Assembly: GCA_036563645.1 (NCBI GenBank)
Contig: DATCMA010000049.1
Span: forward strand, 1-64,000
Reading direction: 5' to 3'
DNA: 64,000 bases
Origin: DATCMA01 sp036563645
GTDB lineage: Bacteria; Actinomycetota; Actinomycetes; Mycobacteriales; Micromonosporaceae
The position numbers and the translations under genes are program-made. Numbering within the stretch: the first letter of the stretch is position 1; each line of letters starts with the position of its first letter. Below are positions 25,407 to 34,604 of the stretch, piece after piece. The notes under the pieces were generated by a model that searched no databases, was not told the origin of the DNA, and saw only the letters and a program-made list of their open reading frames with translations.

Positions 25407-26504
25407 GTGGTGACTGGGGAGGAGAACGCCCACCACCCGATTCGCCCCGCGGCGCCCCCACCTGACCACGCGGCGGCGGTGCCGCGTCCTCGGCCTCCCG
25501 TCGGCCAGGCCCCAGCCGCGCGTGATCACGCCGACCACGGCGCATCGGGCGCCCCCACCACGGCACCCCAGGCCACCGAGCCATCCCCCACCGCGGACGT
25601 GCCCGCCACGAACGCTGACCCATCGGGTCGTCGGCCGGCCTGGCCACTGCGCGCCGTCCGCGGCCTGGCCCGCTGGTCTCGCCGACCGAGCGGGCAGCTC
25701 GCCCTCCCCGGCCTGCTCCTGCTCGCGCTCGTGATCGGCACCGGCGCCGCCGGCGCCCTCGTCGTCCCCGGCGCCGTCGGCGGCGCGGGTGATGACCGAG
25801 ACCCCCTCACTCGGCGGGTGCCCGCCTCCGCCGCACCCCCGCCCACGACGGCGGCGATCGGTGTCGAGCCGGCGCGGACGACGACCGCCCGGCCCTCCGC
25901 CCGCGCCCAGCCCCAGCAACGCCTCGGCGGGCGTCCCTCGGATGTCCTGTCCGACTGGGCCGCCACCCTCTCCGCCAAGATCGGCGTGCCCGCGGTGGCG
26001 CTCCAGGCGTACGGCTACACCGAACTGGTCCTGGCCCGTGTCCAGCCAGAATGTCGGCTCACCTGGACCACCCTGGCCGCGATCGGCTTCGTCGAGTCAC
26101 GCCACGGGCAGGCGTCCGGCGCGACCCTCGGCCCCGATGGTGTGCCGGCCCCCCGGATCATCGGACCACCGCTGAACGGCCGCGGCGGCACGCGCCTCAT
26201 CAAGGACACCGACCGAGGAGAACTCGACGGTGACCGGATCTACGACCGCGCGGTCGGGCCGATGCAGTTCCTCCCCTCGACGTGGCGCGAGGTCGGCGCA
26301 GACGCGGACAACGACGGCCGAAAGGACCCCAACAACATTCACGACGCGGCGTTGGCCGCCGGCTATTACCTCTGCCGCCACGGCCGCGACCTCACCGTCC
26401 CCGAGGACTGGTGGGCCGCCGTGCTCTCCTACAACGACGTCCCGTCCTACGCGCGAGAGGTGTTCGCCATCGCCAATGACTACGGTCGGCGAAGCCGCGA
26501 GTAG
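25407..26504 (+). CDS. Lytic transglycosylase, membrane anchored
   Basis: 365 residues. A Pro/Ala-rich cytoplasmic part (about 1-95) is followed by a membrane helix (LALPGLLLLALVIGTGAAGA), a linker, and a SLT-type domain in the last ~170 residues. Catalytic Glu is in IGFVESRHG; the fold markers AVGPMQFLPSTWREVGADAD, AAGYYLCRHG and VLSYNDVPSYAREVF follow. It should cleave glycan strands of peptidoglycan outside the membrane. GTG 25407 is chosen because GATACT (25395-25400) lies six bases upstream. It diverges from the zinc-ribbon gene. Confidence 0.85.
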   Translation: MVTGEENAHHPIRPAAPPPDHAAAVPRPRPPVGQAPAARDHADHGASGAPTTAPQATEPSPTADVPATNADPSGRRPAWPLRAVRGLARWSRRPSGQLALPGLLLLALVIGTGAAGALVVPGAVGGAGDDRDPLTRRVPASAAPPPTTAAIGVEPARTTTARPSARAQPQQRLGGRPSDVLSDWAATLSAKIGVPAVALQAYGYTELVLARVQPECRLTWTTLAAIGFVESRHGQASGATLGPDGVPAPRIIGPPLNGRGGTRLIKDTDRGELDGDRIYDRAVGPMQFLPSTWREVGADADNDGRKDPNNIHDAALAAGYYLCRHGRDLTVPEDWWAAVLSYNDVPSYAREVFAIANDYGRRSRE

Positions 26505-26546
26505 CGTTGCGCCCTACATTCCGGCGTCGGACACTTCCACTCCGCA

Positions 26547-27629
26547 ATGGTTAGCGGCAAGCTAGACGGCGTGGTAATCCGCGAGTGGAATGCCCGGACG
26601 GCGCCGTCCGGCGAACTCCAGTCGTTACTCGACATGTATAACGCGGTCCTGCGCGCCGACCTGCCAGACGATCCACTATGGCAGGTCGACAAGCTGCGCG
26701 AATACCTCTCCGAGACGATGCCAAGGGAGCGGCGGATCGCGTGGATCGCCGAGGACGACGCGAAAAGAGTTATTGGATATGTCAATGTATTGCTCTTGGG
26801 TGACACGGCGATCATCGAACTCGCGGTCCACCCGCACCACCGTCGTCGGGGGATAGGCCGGCGGCTGCTCGCCACCGCGGCACAGCGCGTGTACCACGAA
26901 GGCTTCTCAATCCTGAAAGTGGAAGTCATCGGCGGCACACCCGCCGTCCCCTTCTACGAGTCGCTCGGCTTCAGCCAGCAATTCGTCGAGATCCGCAGTG
27001 TGCTCCGACTGGCCTCAGTAGACTGGGGCGCGCTCGACGACATGGTGCGCAGCGTCGCCAGCGGATACCGCATCGAGTTCTATCCCGGCGGGCCGACCGA
27101 TTCGATGATCATCGAGGCGTACGCGCGGGCCAAAGCCGAGGCACGCAGTCCAGAGGAGAGCGAGGACGAGGCGTTCTCTCAGGGGTACGACCCCGAGCAG
27201 CTGCGCGAGAGCCTCGCGTGCCTGCACCGCCGGGGCATGAAGCCGTATGTGGTGCTGGCGATCCACGAACACACCGGCGAGGTGGCCGGCCTCACCGAGG
27301 TCGTCGTGCCGGCCCAGCATCCCAGCCGCGCCGATCAGTACGACACCATCGTCACCGAGCGGCACCGGGGCTACGGCATCGACCGCGCCATCAAAGCCCG
27401 AATGCTCTTCGAACTCCGCGCAGCGGAGCCCCAGCTCACCGAGGTGCAGACCTGGAACGCCCCGGATAACGAGACCATGTTGAAGGTCAACGCGGAGCTG
27501 GGCTACCAGCCGGACCGCGAGTGGTTCGAGTTCGGTGCCGAGGTGGCACCGCTCGTCCACCGCCTCAACGAGCACCTGCGCCCTCAGGCGCCCTCGACCC
27601 GCGGGCAGGTCACGGCGGCGGACGCCTAG
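26547..27629 (+). CDS. Tandem GNAT acetyltransferase
   Basis: 360 residues with two GNAT-like halves. The first is complete, with ELAVHPHHRRRGIGRRLLATA as the acetyl-CoA-binding segment and PFYESLGF at the end. The second has VTERHRGYGIDRAIKARML and NAPDNETMLKVNAELGYQ, but a weaker acceptor region. The two-domain layout recalls mycothiol synthase, yet mshD motifs are not clear enough to assign it. The first ~100 codons include an AT-richer stretch near 26760. The stop shares the CTAG at 27626-27629 with hemB. The substrate is unknown. Confidence 0.8.
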   Translation: MVSGKLDGVVIREWNARTAPSGELQSLLDMYNAVLRADLPDDPLWQVDKLREYLSETMPRERRIAWIAEDDAKRVIGYVNVLLLGDTAIIELAVHPHHRRRGIGRRLLATAAQRVYHEGFSILKVEVIGGTPAVPFYESLGFSQQFVEIRSVLRLASVDWGALDDMVRSVASGYRIEFYPGGPTDSMIIEAYARAKAEARSPEESEDEAFSQGYDPEQLRESLACLHRRGMKPYVVLAIHEHTGEVAGLTEVVVPAQHPSRADQYDTIVTERHRGYGIDRAIKARMLFELRAAEPQLTEVQTWNAPDNETMLKVNAELGYQPDREWFEFGAEVAPLVHRLNEHLRPQAPSTRGQVTAADA

Positions 27630-28609
27630 CCGCGATCCCGAAGCAGGCGGGCGGCCTCCACCGCCCAGTAGGTGAGGATGATCTGGGCGCCCGCCCGGCG
27701 GATCGCGGTGAGGCTCTCCAGAATCGCCGCCTCCCGATCGACCCAGTTGTTGGCGGCAGCCGCCTCCACCATTGCGTACTCGCCGGAGACCTGGTACGCC
27801 GCGACCGGGACGTCCACCGCCTGGCGCACCGCGGCGACCACGTCGAGGTACGGCAGCGCCGGCTTCACCATCACGATGTCGGCGCCCTCGGCGACGTCGA
27901 GCGCGACTTCCCGCAGCGCCTCGCGGGCGTTCGGCGGATCCTGCTGGTACGTGCGCCGGTCACCCTGCAGAGTGGACTCCACCGCCTCACGGAACGGGCC
28001 GTAGAACGACGAGGCGTACTTGGCGGCGTACGCCAAGATCGCTGTCTGCTGGTAGCCCGCCTCGTCAAGAGCGCGGCGAATCGCGGCGACCTGACCATCC
28101 ATCATCCCGGATGGGGCGACCACGGCGGCGCCGGCTTCAGCCTGGGCGACCGCCATCCGCGCGTACGCCTCGAGCGTCGCGTCGTTGTCCACGGTGCCAT
28201 CCGAGGCGAGCAGACCACAGTGCCCGTGGGAGGTGAATTCGTCCAGGCACAGGTCGCTCATGACGACGGTCGCGTCGCCGACCTCGGCGCACACGTCGCG
28301 GATCGCGACGTTGAGGATGCCCTCCGGATCGAGCCCACCCGACCCGGTCTCGTCCCGCGTCGCCGGCACACCGAAGAGCATCAACCCGCCTACGCCGGCC
28401 TCGACCGCCTCGACGGCGGCCTTGCGCAGCGAATCGCGCGAGTGTTGCACCACGCCGGGCAGCGAGGGGATCGGGCGCGGTTCGGCCAGGCCTTCCTTGA
28501 CGAACAGGGGCAGCACCAGGTCAGCGGGCGCGACCCGCGTCTCCGCGACGAGGCGGCGCAGCGCCGCGGTCCGCCGAAGCCGCCGTGGGCGGATCGCCGG
28601 AAATCCCAT
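27626..28609 (-). CDS. hemB: Delta-aminolevulinic acid dehydratase (porphobilinogen synthase)
   Basis: 327 residues, full length. The Schiff-base lysines are in AILAYAAKYASSFYGPFR and DIVMVKPALPYLD; the metal region reads SDLCLDEFTSHGHCGLL. It condenses two 5-aminolevulinates to porphobilinogen. ATG 28609 has AAGGAG five bases upstream; an in-frame GTG lies two codons earlier. It is separated from hemD by 98 bases and may be the last gene of the rex-hemACD transcript or have its own promoter. Its stop overlaps that of the convergent GNAT gene. Confidence 0.93.
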   Translation of the reverse strand: MGFPAIRPRRLRRTAALRRLVAETRVAPADLVLPLFVKEGLAEPRPIPSLPGVVQHSRDSLRKAAVEAVEAGVGGLMLFGVPATRDETGSGGLDPEGILNVAIRDVCAEVGDATVVMSDLCLDEFTSHGHCGLLASDGTVDNDATLEAYARMAVAQAEAGAAVVAPSGMMDGQVAAIRRALDEAGYQQTAILAYAAKYASSFYGPFREAVESTLQGDRRTYQQDPPNAREALREVALDVAEGADIVMVKPALPYLDVVAAVRQAVDVPVAAYQVSGEYAMVEAAAANNWVDREAAILESLTAIRRAGAQIILTYWAVEAARLLRDRG

Positions 28610-28707
28610 CACCACTCCTTCGCGACCGTCGCAGGGCTCCGCACACGGGCCGGGCCACCCGGGTGTGGCCACGCGCGAAGCGACCCGGCCCCCATCGCAC
28701 CGCTATC

Positions 28708-30285
28708 TCACCGGAAGCGCAAGGCGGTCGGGCCCTGGACCTTCGAGCCCCGTCGCTGCTTGGCGGGCATAGCCGCCAGCTTCTCCCGCAGCTCCACCGC
28801 GTAGGTCGCTAGCGCCTCCACCAGGTCGGGCACGGAGGCGTGCTCCGGCTGGACGTCCACCCGCAGGCCGAACTCCTTCGCGGTCTCCGCCGTCTTCGGC
28901 CCGATCACGGCGACGACGGTGCGGGCGTGGGGCTTGCCCGCGATGCCGACCAGGTTGCGCACGGTGGAGGACGAGGTGAAGAGCACCGCGTCGAAACCAC
29001 CGGACTTGATCGCGTCACGGATCTCGGCGGGCGGAGGCGCCGCTCGCACCGTCCGGTACGCGGTCACGTCGTCGACCTCCCAGCCGAGTTCGATGAGGCC
29101 GGCGGCGAGGGTCTCGGTGGCGATGTCCGCGCGGGGCAGGAGCACCCGGCCCACCGGGTCGAGGACGTCGTCGTGCGGCGAGAACTCGGCGAGCAGGCCT
29201 TCGGAGGATTGCTCGCCCGACGGGACGAGTTCCGGCTCGATGCCGAACGCGCGGACCGCGTTGGCGGTGGCGTCGCCGACACACGCGATCTTGACGCCGC
29301 CGAAGTGACGGGCGTCGAGTCCGAGCTCGGCGAACTTCTCCCACACGGCGCGGACCGCGTTGACCGAGGTGAAGATCACCCAGGCGTAGCGGCCGTCGAC
29401 CAATCCCTTGATCGCCCGCTCCATCTGAGCGGGGGTGCGCGGCGGCTCGACGGCGATGGTCGGCACCTCGCACGGGATGGCGCCGTAGGTGCGCAGCCGA
29501 GCGCTCATCACGCCGGCCTGCTCCTTCGTGCGCGGCACCAGCACCTTCCAGCCGTAGAGCGGCCGGTTCTCCCACCAGCTCAGCGTGCCGCGCTCCGCGA
29601 TCCCCGCGTTGAGGGTAAGCACCACCCGGCCCGTGAACCCGAGCGCGGCGGCCACGCAATTGTCTACTGTGGAGGTTGCGGTGTACTGTGTCTCGCCGGT
29701 GCCGTCACCGGTCACCGCGATCTCGGTGCCGCCATCCACCCCGGCGGCTAACAAGCCATCGCGGACCGCCGCGAGATCCCCGGCGTCGACGGCCAACGCC
29801 ACCGGGCCCCGGGCCATCGCCGCGGCGATCGCCTCGAAGTCCAGCGTGGCGACGTCGTCCACCTCGACGGAGGTCCGCACGCCGGCGAGCGGCAGTCCGG
29901 CGTAGGTGGCGACACCTTCGGCCCGGCCCACCCCGGGCACCACTTCGAATCGCACCGCGGTGCGCGCCACCGCCTGCACTTCCTGCACGACGGAGTCGTG
30001 GGCGAACGGGTCACCGGCGACCAGGCGCACCGCGCAGAGTCCCGAGCGGGCCGCAGAAATCAACGCCTTCGCCACGTCGCCCGGAACCCCTTCCGCCGGG
30101 CTGAACTGCGCGCCCTCCTTCGCGTCCGCGCGGATCGCGTCCAGCAGTGGCTCTGGCACGCTTCGGTCGTAAATCACCTGATCGGCCGCGACCAAGGCGT
30201 CGTACGCCCGGCGAGTCAGCAGGCCGGGGTCGCCGGGGCCACCCCCGACGAACACCACACGGCCTACAGGCTTACTGCGGGTCAT
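28708..30285 (-). CDS. hemD: Fused uroporphyrinogen-III C-methyltransferase / uroporphyrinogen-III synthase
   Basis: 525 residues. Residues 1-245 are CobA/CysG-like: VVFVGGGPGDPGLLTRRAYDAL, RLVAGDPFAHD, then VTGDGTGETQ. Residues ~250-505 are uroporphyrinogen-III synthase: WKVLVPRTKEQAGVMSARLR, ACVGDATANAVRAFGI, FTSSSTVRNLVG. The domain fusion is the standard actinobacterial form. The methylase part would lead to sirohaem or cobalamin; several loops (GVRTSVEVDD) look relaxed, so it may be weak. It overlaps hemC by four bases (ATGA). Confidence 0.9.
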   Translation of the reverse strand: MTRSKPVGRVVFVGGGPGDPGLLTRRAYDALVAADQVIYDRSVPEPLLDAIRADAKEGAQFSPAEGVPGDVAKALISAARSGLCAVRLVAGDPFAHDSVVQEVQAVARTAVRFEVVPGVGRAEGVATYAGLPLAGVRTSVEVDDVATLDFEAIAAAMARGPVALAVDAGDLAAVRDGLLAAGVDGGTEIAVTGDGTGETQYTATSTVDNCVAAALGFTGRVVLTLNAGIAERGTLSWWENRPLYGWKVLVPRTKEQAGVMSARLRTYGAIPCEVPTIAVEPPRTPAQMERAIKGLVDGRYAWVIFTSVNAVRAVWEKFAELGLDARHFGGVKIACVGDATANAVRAFGIEPELVPSGEQSSEGLLAEFSPHDDVLDPVGRVLLPRADIATETLAAGLIELGWEVDDVTAYRTVRAAPPPAEIRDAIKSGGFDAVLFTSSSTVRNLVGIAGKPHARTVVAVIGPKTAETAKEFGLRVDVQPEHASVPDLVEALATYAVELREKLAAMPAKQRRGSKVQGPTALRFR

Positions 30286-31247
30286 CTCGTGCTCCCCATG
30301 GACTGGGCTCGCGCCCCGGATGGCATGGGCGCGCCAAGGATCGTGTCAGCGCCGGCGTCGAGGAGTTCAGCGGCGAGGGCCTTGCCGATCTCTTCCGCGT
30401 CAGCGGGCGTTCCCGTACGGGACATCCGGATGGCGCGCGTGCCATCCGGGCTGAGGACCGCTGCGCGGAGGTGGAGTTCGTCGCCGTCGTCGCCCGTGGC
30501 GATCTCGGCGAACGCGGCGACCGGGGCGCTGCATCCCGCCTCCACGGTCGCCAGCACAGCCCGCTCGGCGGTGACCGCGGCACGGGTCGGCGCATGGTCG
30601 AGCACCGACAGCAGCTCGATCATGTCCGTGTCATCGGCCCGGCACTCCACCGCCAGCGCTCCCTGAGCCGGCGCCGGCAACATCACCATCGGATCGAGGA
30701 CCTCCGTGATGTCGTCCGCCCGGCCAAGTCGAACCAACCCAGCGCGAGCGAGGACCACGGCGTCCAAGTCGGCCTCCGGCCCGAAGACCCGCCGCAACCG
30801 GCTATCCACGTTCCCCCGGATCGCCGTGACGCGAAGCCGCTGGCCCAGCGCGCGCAGCTGGGCGATCCGCCGCAGCGCCCCGGTGCCGACGACGGCGTCC
30901 GGGGGGAGCTCCGCCAGGCGGCGTCCGTCCCGGCTGACCAACGCATCGCGCGGGTCTTCGCGCGCGGGGACAGCGGCGACGAGCAGGCCTTCGTGCCGGG
31001 CAGTGGGCAAGTCTTTGTACGAGTGAACGGCGAAGTCGATCTCCTTCGCCAGCAGCGCGTCCCGCAACGCGGAGACGAACACCCCGACCCCGAGCGACGC
31101 GACCGGCGCGGAGGAGCGGTCACCGGCGGTCACGATGGGGACCAGCTCCACCGGCTGGCCGGTCGCCGCGGTGAGCGCGTCGGCGACCTGCTGAGACTGG
31201 GCTCGGGCCAACGCGCTGGCCCGCGTCCCCAAGCGCAGGGCTCTCAC
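30282..31247 (-). CDS. hemC: Porphobilinogen deaminase (hydroxymethylbilane synthase)
   Basis: 321 residues. The dipyrromethane cofactor Cys is C239 in VEAGCSAPVAAFAE; the catalytic Asp is in HSYKDLPT (D79); RLGTRASALA at the start and VGTGALRRIAQL and AIRGNVDSRL follow in the expected order. It polymerises four porphobilinogens. The GTG overlaps the hemA stop by four bases and has AGGAGGTGA upstream inside hemA, so it is translationally coupled. Confidence 0.94.
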   Translation of the reverse strand: MRALRLGTRASALARAQSQQVADALTAATGQPVELVPIVTAGDRSSAPVASLGVGVFVSALRDALLAKEIDFAVHSYKDLPTARHEGLLVAAVPAREDPRDALVSRDGRRLAELPPDAVVGTGALRRIAQLRALGQRLRVTAIRGNVDSRLRRVFGPEADLDAVVLARAGLVRLGRADDITEVLDPMVMLPAPAQGALAVECRADDTDMIELLSVLDHAPTRAAVTAERAVLATVEAGCSAPVAAFAEIATGDDGDELHLRAAVLSPDGTRAIRMSRTGTPADAEEIGKALAAELLDAGADTILGAPMPSGARAQSMGSTR

Positions 31248-32569
31248 CGCTCACCTCCTAGATCAGGTATGGCGTCGGCTCCGGAGGTCTGGGGAACCTC
31301 GAGGTCGAACAGCTCCCGCAGCAACGCGGCGTACTGGTCGCCCCCGGGGGTGGCCGCAAGCTGACGTACCCGCACCGTCGGCGAGTGCAGCAGCCGTTGC
31401 ACGACCCGGTGCACGGTCCGCGCCACCTCGGCCCGCTGCTCCTCGGTGAGGTCCGGCCGCCGCTGGGCCAGGCGCCGCAGCTCGGTGCTCACCACGTCGT
31501 CGGCGCGGGCACGCAGCGCGGCGACGGTCGGCGCGACCTCGGCGCCCCGCATCCACGTGACGAACCCCTCGACCTCACTCGCCACAATCTCGGCCACCGC
31601 GGCGGTCTCCTCCGCCGCGGGACCGCTGGAGAGCTCGTTCGCCAGCCGGTCGATATCGACAACGACAACCCCCGGCAATTCGGCGACGCTCGGTTCGACA
31701 TCGCGTGGCACGGCGAGGTCGAGCAGGATGAGCGGGGTCTGCCGCGAGCCCGCCGCGGCGCGCCGCGCGAGCGCCGCGGTGACCACCTCGCGCGTCAGCA
31801 CCGGCTCGCGGGAGGCGGTGGCGGCGACCACGACGTCAGCCTCGGCGAGCCCGTCCGCCAGCCGGTCCATGGGCAGGGCCGAGGCGCCGTACGCCGCAGC
31901 GAGCCGCGCGGCGCGCTCGGCGCCACGGTTGGTCACGACGAGCGATCCCACCCCGGACCGCGACAGGGTCGCGACCGCGAGTGCGCCCATGGCACCCGCC
32001 CCGACGACCAGGGCGGCGCGACCGGCCAGCCCTCCCTCGAGCCGACCGGCGGCGACCTCTAACGCGGCGGTGACGACGCTCTGCCCGGCCCGGTCGATGT
32101 TGGTCTCGGCGTGCGCGCGCTTGCCGACGCGCAGCGCTTGCTGCATGAGCTCGTGTAACAGCCGGCCGGCGGTGTCGGCCTCGGTCGCCGCGTGGTACGC
32201 CTCGCGGAGCTGGCCGAGGATCTGCGACTCCCCGACCACCATCGAGTCCAATCCGGTAGCCACGCGGAAGGCGTGCTCGACGGCGGCCACGTCGTAGTGG
32301 ACGTAGAGGTGATTGGCCAGGTCGCTCTGCGCGCACCCCGCCCGCTCGCTGAGCAGGGCGCAGATGTTGGTGAGCCCGCCGTGGAAGCCGGTGACCACGG
32401 CGTACACCTCGACCCGGTTGCACGTGGACAGGATGGCGGCCTCGTGCACGTACGGCTGGGCGACGAGGCGTCCGAGGAGGTCCGGGAGTTCGGGCGAAGC
32501 CACCGCGAGCCGCTCCAGGATGGCGACCGGAGCGGTTCGATACGACGCGCCGACAACGATCAGTTTCAC
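31244..32569 (-). CDS. hemA: Glutamyl-tRNA reductase
   Basis: 441 residues. The catalytic Cys is C50 in LSTCNRVEVY; GESQILGQLREAY and the NADPH Rossmann segment AALVVGAGAMGALA follow; a C-terminal dimerisation domain ends the chain. It makes glutamate-1-semialdehyde, the first committed step of the C5 haem route and the usual control point. GTG 32569 overlaps the rex stop by four bases. Placement after rex links haem synthesis to the NADH/NAD+ ratio. Confidence 0.94.
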   Translation of the reverse strand: MKLIVVGASYRTAPVAILERLAVASPELPDLLGRLVAQPYVHEAAILSTCNRVEVYAVVTGFHGGLTNICALLSERAGCAQSDLANHLYVHYDVAAVEHAFRVATGLDSMVVGESQILGQLREAYHAATEADTAGRLLHELMQQALRVGKRAHAETNIDRAGQSVVTAALEVAAGRLEGGLAGRAALVVGAGAMGALAVATLSRSGVGSLVVTNRGAERAARLAAAYGASALPMDRLADGLAEADVVVAATASREPVLTREVVTAALARRAAAGSRQTPLILLDLAVPRDVEPSVAELPGVVVVDIDRLANELSSGPAAEETAAVAEIVASEVEGFVTWMRGAEVAPTVAALRARADDVVSTELRRLAQRRPDLTEEQRAEVARTVHRVVQRLLHSPTVRVRQLAATPGGDQYAALLRELFDLEVPQTSGADAIPDLGGER

Positions 32570-33336
32570 GAGCTGACCGCCTTGACTGAGCCAGTCCCAC
32601 CCGTCCGACGACGCGCAGGCCTCCGGTTCGCCGCGCTCGACCCGCCCGGCAGCGCGGTCAGCGAAGCCTTGCGGTGCTCATGGAACGCGAGAATCTGCAG
32701 CTCGATCGCGAGGTCAACCTTGCGGACATCGACCCCCTCGGGGACGGACAGCACGCACGGCGCGAAGTTGAGGATGCTGGTGACGCCAGCGGCGACGAGC
32801 TGGTCGGCGACGGACTGGGCCGCGGACGCCGGAGTCGTGATGATCCCGATCGCGATCCCTTCCTCGGCGACCACGCGGGGCAACTCGTCGATGTGCCGGA
32901 CGACCAGCCCGTTGATCTCCTCGCCCACCCGGTTCGGGTCGGCGTCGAACAAGGCGGCGATCCGGAACCCGCGGCTGGCGAATCCGCCGTACCCGGCGAG
33001 AGCGTGGCCGAGATTACCGATTCCGACCAGGGCGACGGCCCACCCTCGGGTGAGGCCCAGGACCTGCTCGATCTGCTTGATCAAGCGGGCGACGTCGTAC
33101 CCCACCCCGCGAGTGCCGTAGGAGCCGAGGTGTGAGAGGTCCTTACGCAGCTTCGCTGAGTTGACCCCGGCCGCCGCGGCGAGTCCCTCGCTCGATACGG
33201 TCTCGTCGCCGGCTTCAGCGAGGCTGTGCAGGGCGCGCAAATACTCAGGCAGTCGGGCGACAGTCGCCTCAGGGAGGTCCGGGAGGGCCGGGACCGGGAC
33301 GGCGGGGCCGGACGAACCTGGGCGCTGCTGGCTCAT
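32566..33336 (-). CDS. rex: Redox-sensing transcriptional repressor Rex
   Basis: 256 residues from ATG 33336. The N-terminal winged helix contains VSSEGLAAAAGVNSAKLRKDL and SHLGSYGTRGVGYDV; the NADH-binding Rossmann domain shows VALVGIGNLGHALAGYGGF, ALFDADPNRVG and IGIITTPASAAQSVAD. It senses NADH/NAD+ and represses respiratory and haem genes. A Rex operator overlaps its own promoter at 33454-33471, so it is autoregulated. It is first in a tightly overlapped rex-hemA-hemC-hemD operon, the arrangement known in Streptomyces. Confidence 0.93.
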   Translation of the reverse strand: MSQQRPGSSGPAVPVPALPDLPEATVARLPEYLRALHSLAEAGDETVSSEGLAAAAGVNSAKLRKDLSHLGSYGTRGVGYDVARLIKQIEQVLGLTRGWAVALVGIGNLGHALAGYGGFASRGFRIAALFDADPNRVGEEINGLVVRHIDELPRVVAEEGIAIGIITTPASAAQSVADQLVAAGVTSILNFAPCVLSVPEGVDVRKVDLAIELQILAFHEHRKASLTALPGGSSAANRRPARRRTGGTGSVKAVSS

Positions 33337-33442
33337 GTGACTCCGTGCGGTGCGATCCTCAGCCGGCCGGGATGGCCGGCAGTCTTCCCTTCCCCACAGC
33401 ACGCGCCGTAACCGACCGTGCTAGCTGGGTCGTCAGATTCCC

Positions 33443-33471
33443 AGGGTATTCGCTTGTGAAGGCGTGCACAA
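33443..33471 (-). promoter_or_regulatory. rex-hem operon promoter with Rex operator (ROP)
   Basis: Minus-strand TTGTGC (33466-33471), 17 bases, then TACCCT (33443-33448) form a -35/-10 pair. The 18-mer TTGTGAAGGCGTGCACAA at 33454-33471 matches the Rex consensus TTGTGAA-N4-TTCACAA with one mismatch and covers the -35 box and spacer. The transcript would have a leader of about 100 nt before rex. Confidence 0.82.
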
Positions 33472-33601
33472 ATCGTGATCTTGAACGATCGAGACAGCCG
33501 GAGCCGGGCCGTTTCGGGCGCATGACCTGCCCAGCCCGACAACGGGCCCCGTTCCGGATGATCCCGCACATTGCGCAGGTCACCCGGCGGTCGCGCACCC
33601 G

Positions 33602-34300
33602 CTAGCGCCGCCCGGTCACGGCGCGCGAGGCGGTCGCCGCGAGCGCCACCGCCTCCGTGAGGGTCTCGGCGACCGGGTGGCCCGAGGCGCGCAACCGCGC
33701 GGGGTCCGTGAGCCCACCGGCATAGAGCACGCAACGTGCCCCGACCGCGCGCGCCGCGTCCGCGTCATCGAGCGAATCGCCGATCAGGACCACCTGCGTA
33801 CCGTCGACCCCGAGGGCGGCGAGGTGCGCCGCGAGGTACGCCGCCTTCCGATCACCGCCGATCGTCGCGCGCAGCCCGTCGACCCGCCGGAAGTACCCGG
33901 TGAGGCCGTACGCCTCGACCGTCGGCACCAGCTCGTCGTGGAACCACATGGACAACAGCGACTGGGTGCCGGTCCAGGCGCCCAGCGCCTGCCGCGCGTC
34001 AGCGGCGAGCCGGCAGGTCGCCAACCCGGTCCGGTACGCCTCGTGAAAGACCTTGTCGAGCCGGCTGAACTCCTCGGCGTCGACCGGCCGCCCGAGCACA
34101 TCCGCGTAGTACGCGATCACCGGACGGCGAAACCGGCTGCGGTGCTCCTCCGCGGTTATCGTCGGGCCGCCCACGCTGGCGAACGCGGCGTTGGTCGCGG
34201 TGACCACGAGCTGCAGATCATCGAGCAGCGTGCCGTTCCAGTCCCACACGAGGTGGGTCGGCGCTGCCCCCATCGCCGATGTCGAGGAATTCACCGCCAC
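33602..34300 (-). CDS. HAD-superfamily phosphatase (PGP/Gph-like)
   Basis: 232 residues from GTG 34300. HAD motif I is VWDWNGTLLDD, motif II is near SLLSMWFHDE, the motif III lysine is in GGDRKAAYLAAHL, and motif IV is VLIGDSLDDADAA. A helical cap follows motif I. The substrate is unknown; phosphoglycolate-like molecules are typical. GGAGAG lies six bases before the chosen GTG; starts at 34294 and 34273 are in frame. It sits between rex and the glutaredoxin-like gene on the same strand. Confidence 0.82.
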   Translation of the reverse strand: MAVNSSTSAMGAAPTHLVWDWNGTLLDDLQLVVTATNAAFASVGGPTITAEEHRSRFRRPVIAYYADVLGRPVDAEEFSRLDKVFHEAYRTGLATCRLAADARQALGAWTGTQSLLSMWFHDELVPTVEAYGLTGYFRRVDGLRATIGGDRKAAYLAAHLAALGVDGTQVVLIGDSLDDADAARAVGARCVLYAGGLTDPARLRASGHPVAETLTEAVALAATASRAVTGRR

Positions 34301-34349
34301 CCCGTTCTCTCCGAGACCACCGTCTTCGCGGGGCGCGCCCGGCGTCCCG

Positions 34350-34604
34350 TCACTGTCGCGCCGAGGCGCGCAGGTCGCGGATGAGCCGCTCCTCCTCGAC
34401 CCGCCAATAGCCGTGCTCCTTGCCATCGAGGAGGACCACCGGCACGCGGTCGCCGTACTCGCGCTCCAGCTCGAGGTCGCTCGTCACATCCAGCTCGGTC
34501 CACTCCTCGCCCGTCGCCGCGGCGACCCGATCCATCGCTTCCTTCGCGACGTCGCACAGGTGACATCCAGGTCGCGTGATCAGGGTCAGCCGGGGACCGT
34601 TCAC
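34350..34604 (-). CDS. Glutaredoxin-like protein (DUF836)
   Basis: 84 residues. LTLITRPGCHLCDVAKEAM carries the CxxC redox motif, and VPVVLLDGKEHGYWRVEEERL the cis-Pro and C-terminal helix region. It is a small thioredoxin-fold disulfide protein of cytosolic location. GAGGAG supports GTG 34604. In M. tuberculosis a similar gene (Rv0508) precedes hemA, so the neighbourhood is conserved. Its stop falls 49 bases before the HAD start. Confidence 0.85.
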   Translation of the reverse strand: MNGPRLTLITRPGCHLCDVAKEAMDRVAAATGEEWTELDVTSDLELEREYGDRVPVVLLDGKEHGYWRVEEERLIRDLRASARQ

